From Icerya purchasi (lineage: Eukaryota > Arthropoda > Insecta > Hemiptera > Monophlebidae): a DNA stretch of 64,000 bases. The notes beneath the pieces were generated by a model. It made no database searches and was not told the DNA's origin. It saw only the letters and a program-made list of their open reading frames with translations. The stretch lies in contig CM077116.1 in assembly GCA_039619475.1 (NCBI GenBank), positions 167,169,363 through 167,233,362 of the forward strand, given 5' to 3'. This document shows, piece by piece, positions 34,656 through 45,335 of this stretch (positions within the stretch are counted from its first letter, which is position 1; the number at the start of each line of letters is the position of its first letter). A program made the translations under genes and the position numbers.

Positions 34656-35048
34656 AAAAGAGCACAATTATAATAAATATATAACAATTTTTTTTTTTTT
34701 AATTTTAATATATTATTTGAATAAGCTATGACATTAAAAATTTGTTTGTCCGGAAGCTTTCTCGTTAGACGAATATATGTGCGCGTATAAATTTATTTTA
34801 TTATAATTAAATGTTAACATTCAAATTATACGTTTGATTACAAAGGCGAAAGATTTATTTATTTATTTATTTATTTATTTATTGTATTTACAAGTTGCTT
34901 TTGGGCTACAAGATCATTAGCGACTACGGTTTCACGGAGAATTATAACATTTTATGTTGAATATTGGAAAATGCGCGAAACAACAAAATAATCAAAAAAG
35001 TCAGCTAAAGGCTGTGTAAGTTAGATAAGCTGGAATACTATTTATGTC

Positions 35049-35081
<33 letters not shown>

Positions 35082-36845
35082 TAATTACAACGTAATTCTT
35101 AGGCTACCCCCCTTTCGAAAAAATGTCCCAATTTTATGTAACGTTTGTTATATTTTATAGGATTTTTGTTATTGTTATTTAAAAAATGTCACAATTTTAT
35201 GTAACGAAATATGTAACGAAATATGTAACGAAATATGTAACGAAAAATGTAATGAGACAATATCTTTATTTTATATAATGAAAGTTAAATGTTAGGATAG
35301 GATTTTTGTGATTATGTTTTTTTTGTGTTGATGCCAGTAAGAATTACGTTGTAAATTTTGATAATTTTATACAAAGTATAGAAGAGAAAGAGACATAAAT
35401 GAAAGCAAAAGAGGTCAAGGGGCACAGCCCCTTGCGAGGCCAAAATGGGCGAATTTATATATATATATGTATATATATGGAAAGAAAAGGAAAAAAGAAA
35501 AAAAAATATATATAGGTGTGTGTGTATGCAATTGGAATCGCGTATCGAGCCGGGTAAGCCTTAAACGAGGCAATCGATAGATATATTTCTGTATAAAAAA
35601 AAAAGAACAACTACTTAATAAAAAACAATAAATCGATCTACAAGAAAAAACGAGTAATAAAAAAAAACTGCTGAAGTCAAGGGGTTGTGTAAGTTCATTT
35701 TATAGAAATATTTCGAACTCAAAAAAGGAAAGCCAGTCCTTTATTTAGTTTCTTTGTTTTCTTAAAGTAGTGAATGCGAAACTATTTATCACTACCTATA
35801 AAACTTACAATAGCTGTATTTATTTTTTATTGTTTAAATGAAGACCAAATTATTTCCAAAATATGCTAAAAAAATCTTGGAAAAAATTACTTTCTTCCAC
35901 TCTAAAGTTTGGAGGCTGTTTTGAAGTCTCTCATTGTCTTATATTCATGAAATTTCTTTAAATTTTTTCTTATCCCCTTCTTACGGAACCATTTTGAAGA
36001 AATTTTTCCTTCTTTATTTCCTAATGATTTATTTTCGCACTTTTTAACCACACCGTTCAATATTAACGAACTACGTTATTCATTAAACAATTCTAAGAAT
36101 TCTTTCTCATTAATTAGAAAGTATACTTTGTCACGTTCCCAAAAAATCCTGTCGATTCGATCTCGTCAAATCTTTCGCAATAAATTTTATTCTGTTTTGT
36201 TCTCTGGTGTCCTTCTTCTAATCGGAGTTGTTATTTCTATTCCTAAAACAAGAACATTTCCTCCTTTCATCCAATGTCCCTCATTCCTAGCGTTATTTCA
36301 GAGGGCTCTTGTTTAAATTTTACACTTTTCGATATATGTAATCTTAATACGGCACCTCTTCCAATAGCGGTTGTCCTACATTCGCACTGCTGACGATAAC
36401 CTTTTTTTTTTAACTTTTCGCAATCTTATTTTCAAACGAAGACTTGCTCCCTGATTTACACTTCTTATTTCGTCATCTAAATCCGGCTGTATCAATTTTG
36501 CATACTGGCTTTTCAATTTTTCTCTCCTAAAGGTTAATAGACAAATAAGTATGGTCGAATCTGTGCTCACAGCGTTTTCTTCTGATCTCAGGAGATTATT
36601 TTGGCGTCAAATAAAAAAAAAATTCACATAAAGTTTCATATGTTCCTCTCTATGTTCTGAGTTATTAAAAAAACCAAGATTTATTTATTTATATTTTTTC
36701 AGTAAAAATGAAAATTAACGAATGGTGATTTCTTTTCAAATACTAGGAAGTAAAAGACACGAAAGTAATTCTGAAACATAAATGTTTTACAAAGCAAAAC
36801 TAAAATATTTTTTAAAACATGTTGTTTCAGACATGCGGTCACGAT
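34656..36845. other. Legumain intron, mostly unassigned
   Basis: Contains (ATTT)n at about 34855-34883, (AT)n at about 35055-35080, a MITE candidate (35086-35353) and the perfect small palindrome AAGGGGCACAGCCCCTT (35417-35433). The latter is followed by (AT)n near 35457 and resembles the hairpin-plus-microsatellite layout at 14363. From 35700 to 36845 I see no gene. Confidence 0.5.
35086..35353. mobile_element. 268-bp MITE candidate
   Basis: Perfect 16-bp terminal inverted repeats TACAACGTAATTCTTA (35086-35101) and its complement (35338-35353). The interior has GTAACGAAATAT repeated about four times (from 35201) and a duplicated GTC.CAATTTTATGTAACG phrase. The target duplication is ambiguous (TA or AAT). 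There is no coding content. Confidence 0.65.
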
Positions 36846-36860
36846 ATCGCTGTTAACGTC

Positions 36861-37224
36861 GTCGCGATAGCCTAGTTGCTAGAGCGCTTGACTTCCGACA
36901 TGGAGGTCACGGGTTCGATCCCGAGCCACGACGAACTTATTACAAGAATTAAATAAATAAATAATCGCTAATAATCACCTGGAAGGCAGCGGCAACCCAC
37001 CACGTACACCATCATATGCGCGCTAAGTCAGTACACGGCAGACACACACGGGCTGCATTTGTATATCGATAAATCAAACGATTACCAATTAGTTCCGAGT
37101 GTAATCTTGCGCGTATACACCTGCGTTGCATATAGCAATTGCCAAGAACGCTACCTGTCCTGTACAGCTAGATTGTACAGATAGGTAGTCTCGACGCTCG
37201 TAATCGAGCTAACGAACGAATAGA
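36861..37224 (+). mobile_element. tRNA-derived SINE (copy 3), full length with 15-bp target duplication
   Basis: The head has box A TAGCCTAGTTGCTAG and box B GGTTCGATCCC. The body has GGAAGGCAGCGGCAACCCACC and a 3' part CTGTACAGCTAG...TGTACAGATAG. It is flanked by ATCGCTGTTAACGTC at 36846-36860 and 37225-37239, so both ends are exact. At 364 bp it matches the copy at 6473-6837. Confidence 0.92.
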
Positions 37225-37239
37225 ATCGCTGTTAACGTC

Positions 37240-37730
37240 AATTTTATGAGAAACTGTTGCTAAAGTACCTGAAACCATTAATGGATTCACCAGATATCAA
37301 TTTGGTTTCAAGGATCAACACGCAACTGTGGACCAGGTTCATAGAGTTATACGAACTATTAAAAAACCTTGGGGAAAAATGCATTTACTGTTTGCGTTTC
37401 TTGATGTTGTACAATTGTTCGACAAAGTGTGTGACATGGTGGTCCTGTCGTAATAATGAATAAACTGATATAGCTAATCGCTATCGTCTATTTACATTCT
37501 ATCGGATAGTTTGATAGTTCCAGCTAGCATATGGAGGTTTAAAATTGTCGTTCCATTTAATATAGCCCGATTTCCTACGGAGAAAGTTTCTCTGACCATT
37601 TCGGTACCTAACGTATGCGATTGATATGCCAGTCGATGTAGTATATCCCACAGCAACATTCGCTGATGACATGGTTTTTCTTGCAGTGAATGGTGATTTA
37701 ACAGTCACAAACTGCAGTTTGTAATGGAAG
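37240..37730 (+). pseudogene. Jockey-like RT fragment, heavily decayed
   Basis: One frame reads YQFGFKDQHATVDQVHRVIR and, further on, FAFLDVVQLFDKVC, the finger and first catalytic-Asp region of a Jockey RT. About 200 bases later TATFADDMVFLAV is the polymerase box. The linking sequence is out of frame. The SINE at 36861 appears to have inserted just upstream. Confidence 0.7.
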
Positions 37731-38090
37731 CAATCAATTCCATAATATAATTTTACTTAAAGTCTTGGGCATGTACTTGGACTCTTAGTTTTCATAGAAT
37801 GTTTACATAAAAATGAAATATTAAAATATCAATGCTAAGCATGTAAATTTTATTGGCTTATTGATAGAAATTCTGCTATCGATATCTAATAAAGCGCCTT
37901 TTTTACAAGTCAAAAAAAAAAAAAAGTACCCTCTGCTACGGAAAATTGATGTTCGGAAGCGGATAAAAATATCAGTACACAAATACACACATATACATTA
38001 GTGACTGTGTCATTTTTACGCTGCGACTATTTTGTATTAACAATTACAAATTTCTACGCAAACTATACTACACGGTACGTTATTTTGTAG
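37731..38090. other. Legumain intron, no gene seen
   Basis: Contains a poly-A run near 37913 that may be the Jockey tail. The acceptor TATTTTGTAG ends at 38090. Confidence 0.5.
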
Positions 38091-38229
38091 CAATGAAAAT
38101 GATTACATATTCCTGTATTATGCCGATCATGGTGCAACGGGTGCTGTCGCTACTGTTGTAGACCCACTTTATGTTGCAGATTTCATAGAAGTTTTGGACA
38201 GAATGATAGCAGATAAAAAATTTTATAGA
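38091..38229 (+). CDS. LGMN: Legumain exon 3 of those visible, catalytic His
   Basis: The acceptor TTTTGTAG ends at 38090 and the donor GTAAGT starts at 38230. The first base completes Ser with the previous exon. It then reads NENDYIFLYYADHGATGAV, a short ATVVDPLYVADFIEVLDRM segment and IADKKFYR. The His in YADHG is the catalytic His of family C13 (the vertebrate form is usually YTDHG). The exon ends in phase 0, and the next begins with the strand leading to the catalytic Cys. Everything expected between DYTG and the Cys is present, with no stop, so the gene looks functional. Confidence 0.95.
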
Positions 38230-40060
38230 GTAAGTTAACTTTTTCCGGGGCACTTATTTATTTTATTGTAGAATATTTTTTTTAAAAAATCAAATTTTAT
38301 CTGAAATAATTCAAATTGGACATATTCACAACTTTTTAGGAGTACATCGTAGCACGTAAGGAAAAATTCTTTTTATCTGCAATGATCAAGTGATGTATGT
38401 ATACTTACCGACAAGAAATATTCAAATTTCATTGTTTCAAGAATAATATAAAAAATTTGAGATAATACCTAATTGTAATACAACATTCATTGAATTCAAG
38501 AATAGAAATATAAAAACAGGAAGCAGAATGGCTGTAAAAACAAAAAGAAAATAAACGTAAAAAAAAAAAAAACAAAAAAAAAACGTGTAAAATATTTATC
38601 AGTTTCGGGGAAGCCATTTGAAACAAGTTGACTAATTCTCTGATCTGTAGGCGTTACTTATAATGTAATTCTCATTAAGTTTGGAATAGTTTTTAGTCTC
38701 TAATTCGGGCGATGACTAGCCTGGATTCTTTGAAAATTTATTTTCTTTGGAACAGAAAAAATTAATTCTAAAAAATGAATGAAACTCTTAAGTGGGCGTC
38801 AGGCTTTTATGCAAATTTTTCAAGTGTATTAAACTACCTGAAAAATACTTACCACGTACACATGGTAGTAGTCAGAAAATACCAAAGCTAGAACGTTGTA
38901 ATTTAACCCAAAACCTTATCCATATGTCAAAAACTAACGTTAATAATTTATCCAGAAGACAAAAGCTAACGTTATTTCGTGCACAGGGGATCAGAAACTA
39001 ACTCTAATTTCTTCCAGTACCTCAATTTTCTTCGATCTCTAAATTACTCAAGTGTGTCAATTTTCCTCAATTTCTTTTTCCCATTTCTTCACAGTTCGAA
39101 TTATTCGGACAAATTTTCAAAATCTAACCTGAAATTTCTGCTGGAGAGTCAAAATTCACTGAAGTCTGAGGAGCCTTAGGCGGTTCCAGTTTGGTAATTC
39201 AAATACGCGCCCCATGAAGGGGCCCCACCCCCGATCCATTGGCTGAACCTATCCAGTTTACTGAATAATCATTTTAAAAATTAACCAATAATTTATTTCC
39301 AAAGTCTAAAACTAACCTTAATTTTCTTTATCCCTTCCGAATCCTTTATTGGCTTTATAATGTATTTTTCCGAGTATTCTTAATTGCAACTGCTGCGAAA
39401 GCGCATCGCCCGTTCTCACGCGCGCATCTGCCGCCATGATATCCACTGTAAAAGCGCACCATCTATTCCTACGCATGCATCTGCTGCCCTTATTTATTTC
39501 ACAATTGGTTGTTGTACATTATTGGTAGATAATTTTTTCCAATTATACGTGACTTTTTCTTTTTTTTCGAGGTTCGAAAATTTAAATCACCGACCCCCCA
39601 GTCGACCGGGAAAACATATCGTCCATTCCCACGTATGCATTCATCACCGCGGTAGCTGTCGCGAATGTACATCACATGTTTCTGCCCGCTCAACATTATA
39701 TGTTAGGTAGTATGAAATAATTTTGAAGTGAAACTTCTTTAGGCGCACCTTATATTATGGGGAGTTAACAATGAATAACTAAGGCAGGCCTATTCTCGCA
39801 TTCTATTTTGCGTGGACGTTCGTAGCCGGACTCCCCCACTCTTCACTGTACCGCTGCTTACCGTGTCTTATACTCACGCATTCGGCTCTCTCTGTTGCGC
39901 GTATACTAGTAGCGTGGTCTCTTTCTTACTCGCTACAAGCGGCAGATCAAGTTAAGAAAGATAACGGACAGTCCGTTTGTTTTGTATGTAATAGTTGTAC
40001 GAAATGGTAAGTGTCCACTCTTATACAGCGCCTTATTTATTGAATTTTGAAATTTTAAAA
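38230..40060. other. Legumain intron, mostly unassigned
   Basis: Poly-A near 38561-38583. Small hairpin GCCCCATGAAGGGGC (39209-39223). A pair of diverged units about 53 bp apart near 39398 and 39451 (GCGCATC.GCC and ACGC.TGCATCTGC words). The stretch 39780-39960 is unusually GC-rich for this window and may be a promoter or part of an element. Confidence 0.4.
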
Positions 40061-40155
40061 ATGCCATCAAGTGACGAAAAAATGGATTATGAGTCTCCAC
40101 GGAAAACAAAAATTCATTCAAAAAGGACCCAATCAACGATTAGTTCTTTTGAACA
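40061..40155 (+). CDS. Possible first coding exon of an unknown small gene or element
   Basis: From ATG 40061 it reads MPSSDEKMDYESPRKTKI and then QSTISSFE, ending at a good donor (GTAAGT at 40156) after a GC-richer upstream stretch. A basic, Ser-rich N-terminus with no recognisable domain. It may belong to a DNA transposon or a nested gene; no downstream partner exon was identified. Weak evidence, listed because donor and start fit. Confidence 0.2.
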
Positions 40156-40231
40156 GTAAGTATTAATACATCTAAAAATTCATGTGAGGTTAAAGGCATC
40201 ATGCGTGATAGACACGTAGGCAGTAATATAT

Positions 40232-40555
40232 TAAATTAAAAAGGGTCCGTAATATAATTAAATCTATGCATAGAAGATTACTCCCTTTCACTCCTGATGG
40301 TTCAAGATTATTAAAAGAAAATATACATACACTTCCAATGATTATAGCTGGATACTTCAACATCAGTTTTGCATCAGACGATTCTTGGCCTTTAATAAAA
40401 TTACTTCAAACCGAACTTCAATTAAATACTAATTATAATCTAAATGAATCAATGAAAAAGTACGGAACTACCATTGATGCAGTATTTTGCTAGATATTAT
40501 ATTGATAAAATTACATCAAAAACTTATATTTCATATTTTGGTTACATAAGCCTAT
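40232..40555 (+). pseudogene. Helentron/PIF1-associated endonuclease C-terminal fragment
   Basis: Reads SMHRRLLPFTPDGSRLL, IIAGYFNISFASDDSWPL, KYGTTIDAVF and, after a frameshift near 40487, RYYIDKITSKTYISYF. IIAGDFN...PL and GTTIDAVF are phrases I associate with the endonuclease-like end of Helentron-type (PIF1 helicase) proteins in arthropods. The Asp of GDFN is Tyr here. It lies directly before the repeat at 40557. The assignment rests on memory of family wording, so confidence is moderate. Confidence 0.45.
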
Positions 40556-40556
40556 T

Positions 40557-43316
40557 GTATCTTTTATCTATATATATAAAAATGAAAGTATGTATGTATG
40601 TATGTATGAATGTATGTATCTATGTCCTCTACGGACTCCGAAACTATCCATCCGATTTTTATGAAATTTGGGCAGTTTAATTATAGGGTTGGGAGGAACA
40701 GAATAGGCAACTTCAAAGTCAAAAAAAAAAAAAATAAATTATGAAATTAATAAAAATTGATCGAAAATGCGGCCAACTAGCGCCTAAACACCAATTACCA
40801 TCATTCCCGACAGATAGCGCCACAGTAAAAAAATTATTCCAGTATACGTTATTTATATCGCGGTCGGGAATTCTGTCGTTCGTCGGGTTTCGGCGAGTTC
40901 CTTTAATAATATTGTATATATAAAAATCAATTGCGCAGATATAACATATCATAACTTGAGAATGGATCGACCGATTTGGCTGTCTTTTTGTTTTTTGTTC
41001 TGTTCGTAATTGTCAGGATAAGGTTTGTATGAAAGAAAATTTTAGAAAAATTCATCGAAGAAGTCGGAACATTAAAAGCATTTGGCAAAAATGGCGTCAC
41101 GATGTGACGCTCAGTTTGTCAGTTCTGCTGTCACATGATTTCATAACAACAGCAAATTCCGCATTGAATATTGATATTTTTTTGCGAAAAAGAATTAAAT
41201 TGAAAACGATAGTTCAGTGTATTATCGGTGGTGTTCATATCATTAGTGCATTTAAAACTGTAAAAGTCATCAATTAAAATTTAAATAAAATGATTACTAT
41301 GGTAAATGATAAACTCTAAATAACATTTTATTAATTTCTGGTGTAAGTGAAATAAATAATTTATGGTCCGTTACTTTTCTTTTTGCGTTACTGAACACAT
41401 CAAAACTCCATGACATGATCTACACAAACAAGTCGCACTTCTAGCCTAATTACTGTACTCATTGCAGAGAGTTTAAAAAAAAGGTACGTTTTCTATTATT
41501 TTTTATAGAGAAATAAAAAATCCTGCAACGGAATTTTTACTATTTGTTACGGGGAATGTTATTCACACCCAAATTCGAAATCCTTACGCAATTACACTAA
41601 TGCGGCGGTGAGCTACAATTAATGAAAACGGATCCGGTACTAATGGATATAATCAGAAAATGAAAAACAAATTTTTTTTGCACATTTTATGAGAAGACCA
41701 ACATTTCACCTTCTCTAAACAATAATGATAAAAGCGGTAAAATGAAAAAGGGGGCGAAGAAGAAGGATTTTTTGACTCCAAAATATTAAGACATGAACTG
41801 GAGTTATAAAAGTAGGAGAATTATTGCAGGTCGTAAAAAGTCGAGACAAATTTCATCAAATGGTGGAGTCCATGAAAAGTTTGTTAAGCTACATCCGAAT
41901 CGGGTTGCATGAAGAAGAAGACGCAATGTATCTTTCCTTATACCGTCATCGTAAACAAATCGTTTCCTCTTGACCAGGATATTTCATTTTTCGATTTTTA
42001 ATGCCTTCGAATAGTTTTCATTGTTCCCCTATTCTTGCTATCATTGGCGCATATATTACATGTTCGGTCTATAATATTTAAAGTAGTCTCTGGATAACCG
42101 GAGCTACTCTTCTTTCGTAATCCGCACTCATGGTCCACATTTGTTTTTTGCCGCCGGTCCATTACTCGCGTATTATCCGTTCGTATTCGTGGTTTAATGT
42201 GTGTTCTGTATTTTCGCAATATTTGGATATGTTTTCATAAAATATTCAAAAGAGAAAAAAAAGACGAATCGCGTGTTTGCATTTCTCTTAAACACGGTAC
42301 ACCCTAAATCGGGAAAGAGAAAATAAAATAATAAACGACACGACTTCACAAGTACCGCGAGAACTATCAAGAAAAATGAAACATTCACACGTCTCGGCAA
42401 TTAAGTCGGGAAAGAAATTTGAAGAACACAAAAAGATTGTCCCAACACTGAGACATTTATAACAACTGAAAGGTTCTTGATCCGAAAAATTAGTGACCGG
42501 TAGGAAATCGAAAGATCGACTGCGAACATTACAATAGTGCACCAATCATTTTTTGTATGTTTTTCGTGTTCCGAGTGATTCAGGCCACTATCCATTTTCA
42601 TTTCGGTAAATGTGCGCCCGTTCGTTACTCGCATATTATCTGTGTGTATTCGGTTATAAATTGTGTTCGGTATTTTCGCAACTTTCGGTAATATTGTATG
42701 AAAATATTCATATTTGAGCGGCGAGTGACAATTTTATATTTCAGTCGTTATTACGATTTATTATTTATTTTAGCAGGAAAAAATATTTAAAAATTCTGTA
42801 AACAAGCTATATATAAAAAGACGCTTATCACATCGACTGCGAAATGCCCGTTGCGTTTCAGGCCGAAAATAACAGTGGAACGTGTAAGCGAATATAGAAA
42901 ACAACAAAATAATGTTTGATACTATGTTTAAAAAAGATATATATAAATTGTTTTTTGTTGTCTTTTGTTTAGGGGGATACTATATTTAAAAAAGATATGT
43001 ATTCATTTTGTTTTGTTTTCTTTTGTTTAATGGTTTAGAATTTTCGTAAGTTTAAAAAAAAAAAAAATTATAAAATGGTTATTGTAGGCTCTTATTTTAC
43101 AATTTCATTAAATTTGTGGAAAAAATTTTAAGTTTCATGAGAAGTGAACGGATTGAGACAAGGATAAATTGCTCTTACTTTTTGGATTTCGCATTGGGCA
43201 ACAGTAGAAACTTAGAATATCGAAACAACGTTTCCTCAATCTGCTAATAGCAGACAAGCCAACGTTCAGGCAGGACAACGTCTGCCGGGTCTGCTAGTAG
43301 ACTATAACGAAAACAT
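40557..43316 (-). repeat. 2.7-kb unclassified repeat with microsatellite at one end
   Basis: Minus-strand reading starts at about 43316 with CTAGCAGACCCGGCAGACGT and ends at 40557-40615 with repeats of ATACATACATAC and AT. Just inside is a phrase CCGTAGAGGACATAG next to AATCGGATGGATAG, resembling the 'AAATCGTTAGAGCC' phrase at the end of the 14363 insertion. Internally, two diverged copies of about 110 bp lie near 42160-42260 and 42620-42720 (TATTTTCGCAA). No intact protein. It may be a Helentron-like non-autonomous unit. Confidence 0.4.
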
Positions 43317-43769
43317 TAATAAAACAAATGCATTAATTTTTTTTTGTTTCTTTTACAAAACGGGTTAGAGGTGTAACTTTATAGATATGTTTATAAGAAC
43401 ACAGATCTCCCCATTTGGTTCTTACTCTTGATAAATTTACTACCAATACTATAACCTTAAATCGAAGTTGGGGAAAACACCTTTGAAGTTTCACTTCTGC
43501 CCTATGCCTTGAGACAAAGAGTTTTTTTGTTTAATTATTTTTATCATCGAGCAAAATATTTTTGTTTCAATTCTCATATTTTTCCATGCACGTCAATGTC
43601 ATTGAAACTGCTACATCTATGAAAGCACACTCCATTCGCCGCCAGTAACCTACTATGAATTTGCATAATTAGTCGAGGTAGACTACCTAGTTACAGAAAT
43701 TAAAATTATATTCCCCTTTTTCTTCATACCGCATGCCACGAAAATATATATTTTATTGTTTCTTTTTAG
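43317..43769. other. Legumain intron, no gene seen
   Basis: AT-rich. The acceptor TCTTTTTAG ends at 43769. Confidence 0.5.
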
Positions 43770-43839
43770 ATGATCATATTTCTTGAAGCGTGTGAGGCTG
43801 GATCAATGTTTGATAATTTGTTAGACGAAGATGGAAACA
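43770..43839 (+). CDS. LGMN: Legumain exon 4 of those visible, catalytic Cys
   Basis: The acceptor TTTTTAG ends at 43769 and the donor GTAAGT starts at 43840. It reads MIIFLEACEAGS and then MFDNLLDEDGN, with one base left over. The Cys in EACEAGS is the nucleophile of legumain (usual form EACESGS). The Glu before it is part of the S1 pocket in known legumains. Phase 0 in, 1 out, matching the exon 19 kb downstream. The neighbouring intron is the longest in the window and is filled with CR1-like, I-like, pogo and Tc1 elements. Confidence 0.95.
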
Positions 43840-45216
43840 GTAAGTATTTTGTTAAATATAAAATCTTAATTACCGATTAAATGCGACTATACTACCAGTG
43901 ACGTTAATATTACAAACATTAAACTATAAATATTTATTTTTTATTTTCTTTCTTTGGGAACGGTTTCCGGTGGCTGTTTTCCCTTAGTTTTGACTGAATT
44001 TCGATGGATACAGATGATAATAAACCCGACTTGGTCCATGATGAAGCGATTTGATCCGTGCTCCGAATCATATGGTAGAGATTGCTGCTGCGAATCACTA
44101 TATATCGATGCGTAGATAGTGTTATTGTGTGAAGAAGGCGCATTCGTGTGGATTGTTAGCGGATGCGTAATTGGAGGGGGAAATAGTAAAAGAAAGGAAG
44201 TTCTACCTGCTGGAAACATCAATGAAGAATTCAAATTACGAGTTCCGGGGTCAGATTATGAGATTAGCTTATTTTTTTTTTGTTTTTTTCGTGTGGAAAT
44301 ATCTTGCACTATTTGAAGTTTGCGCTGTGGAGTGCACCGAGTGGGCTATCTCGAAAAATGAGAATACGCTGGATACTTCGGAGTTTGCTAATTTCTTAAT
44401 GACTTCAGTGATTGATTATGTTGTCACGCGTCTTTATCCTTTACATTTTCAACTGCCGTTGATACACTGAGCATAGTTTGTTACTAGACAAACGATTGCC
44501 TTTGAAATTTAGGTATTTTTCTGGACTGTTTAAGTCCTCAATTGTTATCTTACATGATTGCGATAAATGTTGCTCTCGGAAAAATAAACACCATGATTCC
44601 GATTTGCACTGATATGTCCGAACCTGCGACAGTTTTGGCATGTTGAATCCACCAGAAGACTAACTTATATACATAGACGAATTGAGGCAGCACTTCTCCT
44701 GTGAACTGTATTTCCATTGCTGTGGTTGGTACTAAGTTTTAGTTTATTCGCTTTTTTAATTATTTAACATTTTTAACGGCTACATCACTATACAATGAGT
44801 GCGTAATTTCGTTTGCCCAACGTAGAAGGTTTTGTTCGACGAATCACAGTGTGGCGATACACTAATGAATTACGTATAAATGTTTTGAGGCGACTTTTGT
44901 TAGATTCATTTCTAATTAATCGTATAAATTAGTTAGCGTCTAAATTTAAAGATGGCTTTAATTTTGTTTAGGCCGTTTTTTTGAAAATATCTAAATCTTT
45001 TACGGGGGTGTAGCAACTTGCAAATGGCAAGCGGGTCTTAATTGCCAATATTATTTGCGTTCGACTGAATGAAAACAACGTAGAGGTTATTATGAAGATT
45101 TATATCGATATCACCAAACGGATTACTGCTGTTATAATTACTTTTGTTGTTATCACCATTACTATCATTTATATCAGTGTAATTATTACCATTACTACTA
45201 AAACGTTAACATTAAC
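43840..45216. other. Legumain intron, no gene seen
   Basis: No element recognised, although parts are less AT-rich (44000-44300). Short open frames here look random. Confidence 0.45.
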
Positions 45217-45335
45217 TTTGTTGCAGTCAATGTCATCATCTTAAGATTGGCCGCATTATCTGTTACCGGTTTTGTTGCAGTTAATGTCGTTATCTTAAGA
45301 TTGGCCGCATTATCTGTTACCGGTTTTGTTGACAG
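45217..45335. repeat. 54-bp tandem duplication
   Basis: Two units starting at TTGCAGTCAATG (45221) and TTGCAGTTAATG (45275), each with ATCTTAAGATTGGCCGCATT and CTGTTACCGG. 54 is a multiple of three, so the minus strand stays open by accident of length. It lies directly upstream of the retroelement ORF2 and may be its 5'UTR. Confidence 0.85.

Noticed and set aside
42000..42640. Minus-strand overlapping small frames as a gene
   Set aside because: No domain, conflicting frames, and the stretch contains an internal duplicated repeat unit.
43837..43841. Reading the legumain pieces as GPI-transamidase subunit (PIG-K/GPI8)
   Set aside because: [13 protein letters not shown] and EACEAGS are legumain wording; GPI8 differs at these places.
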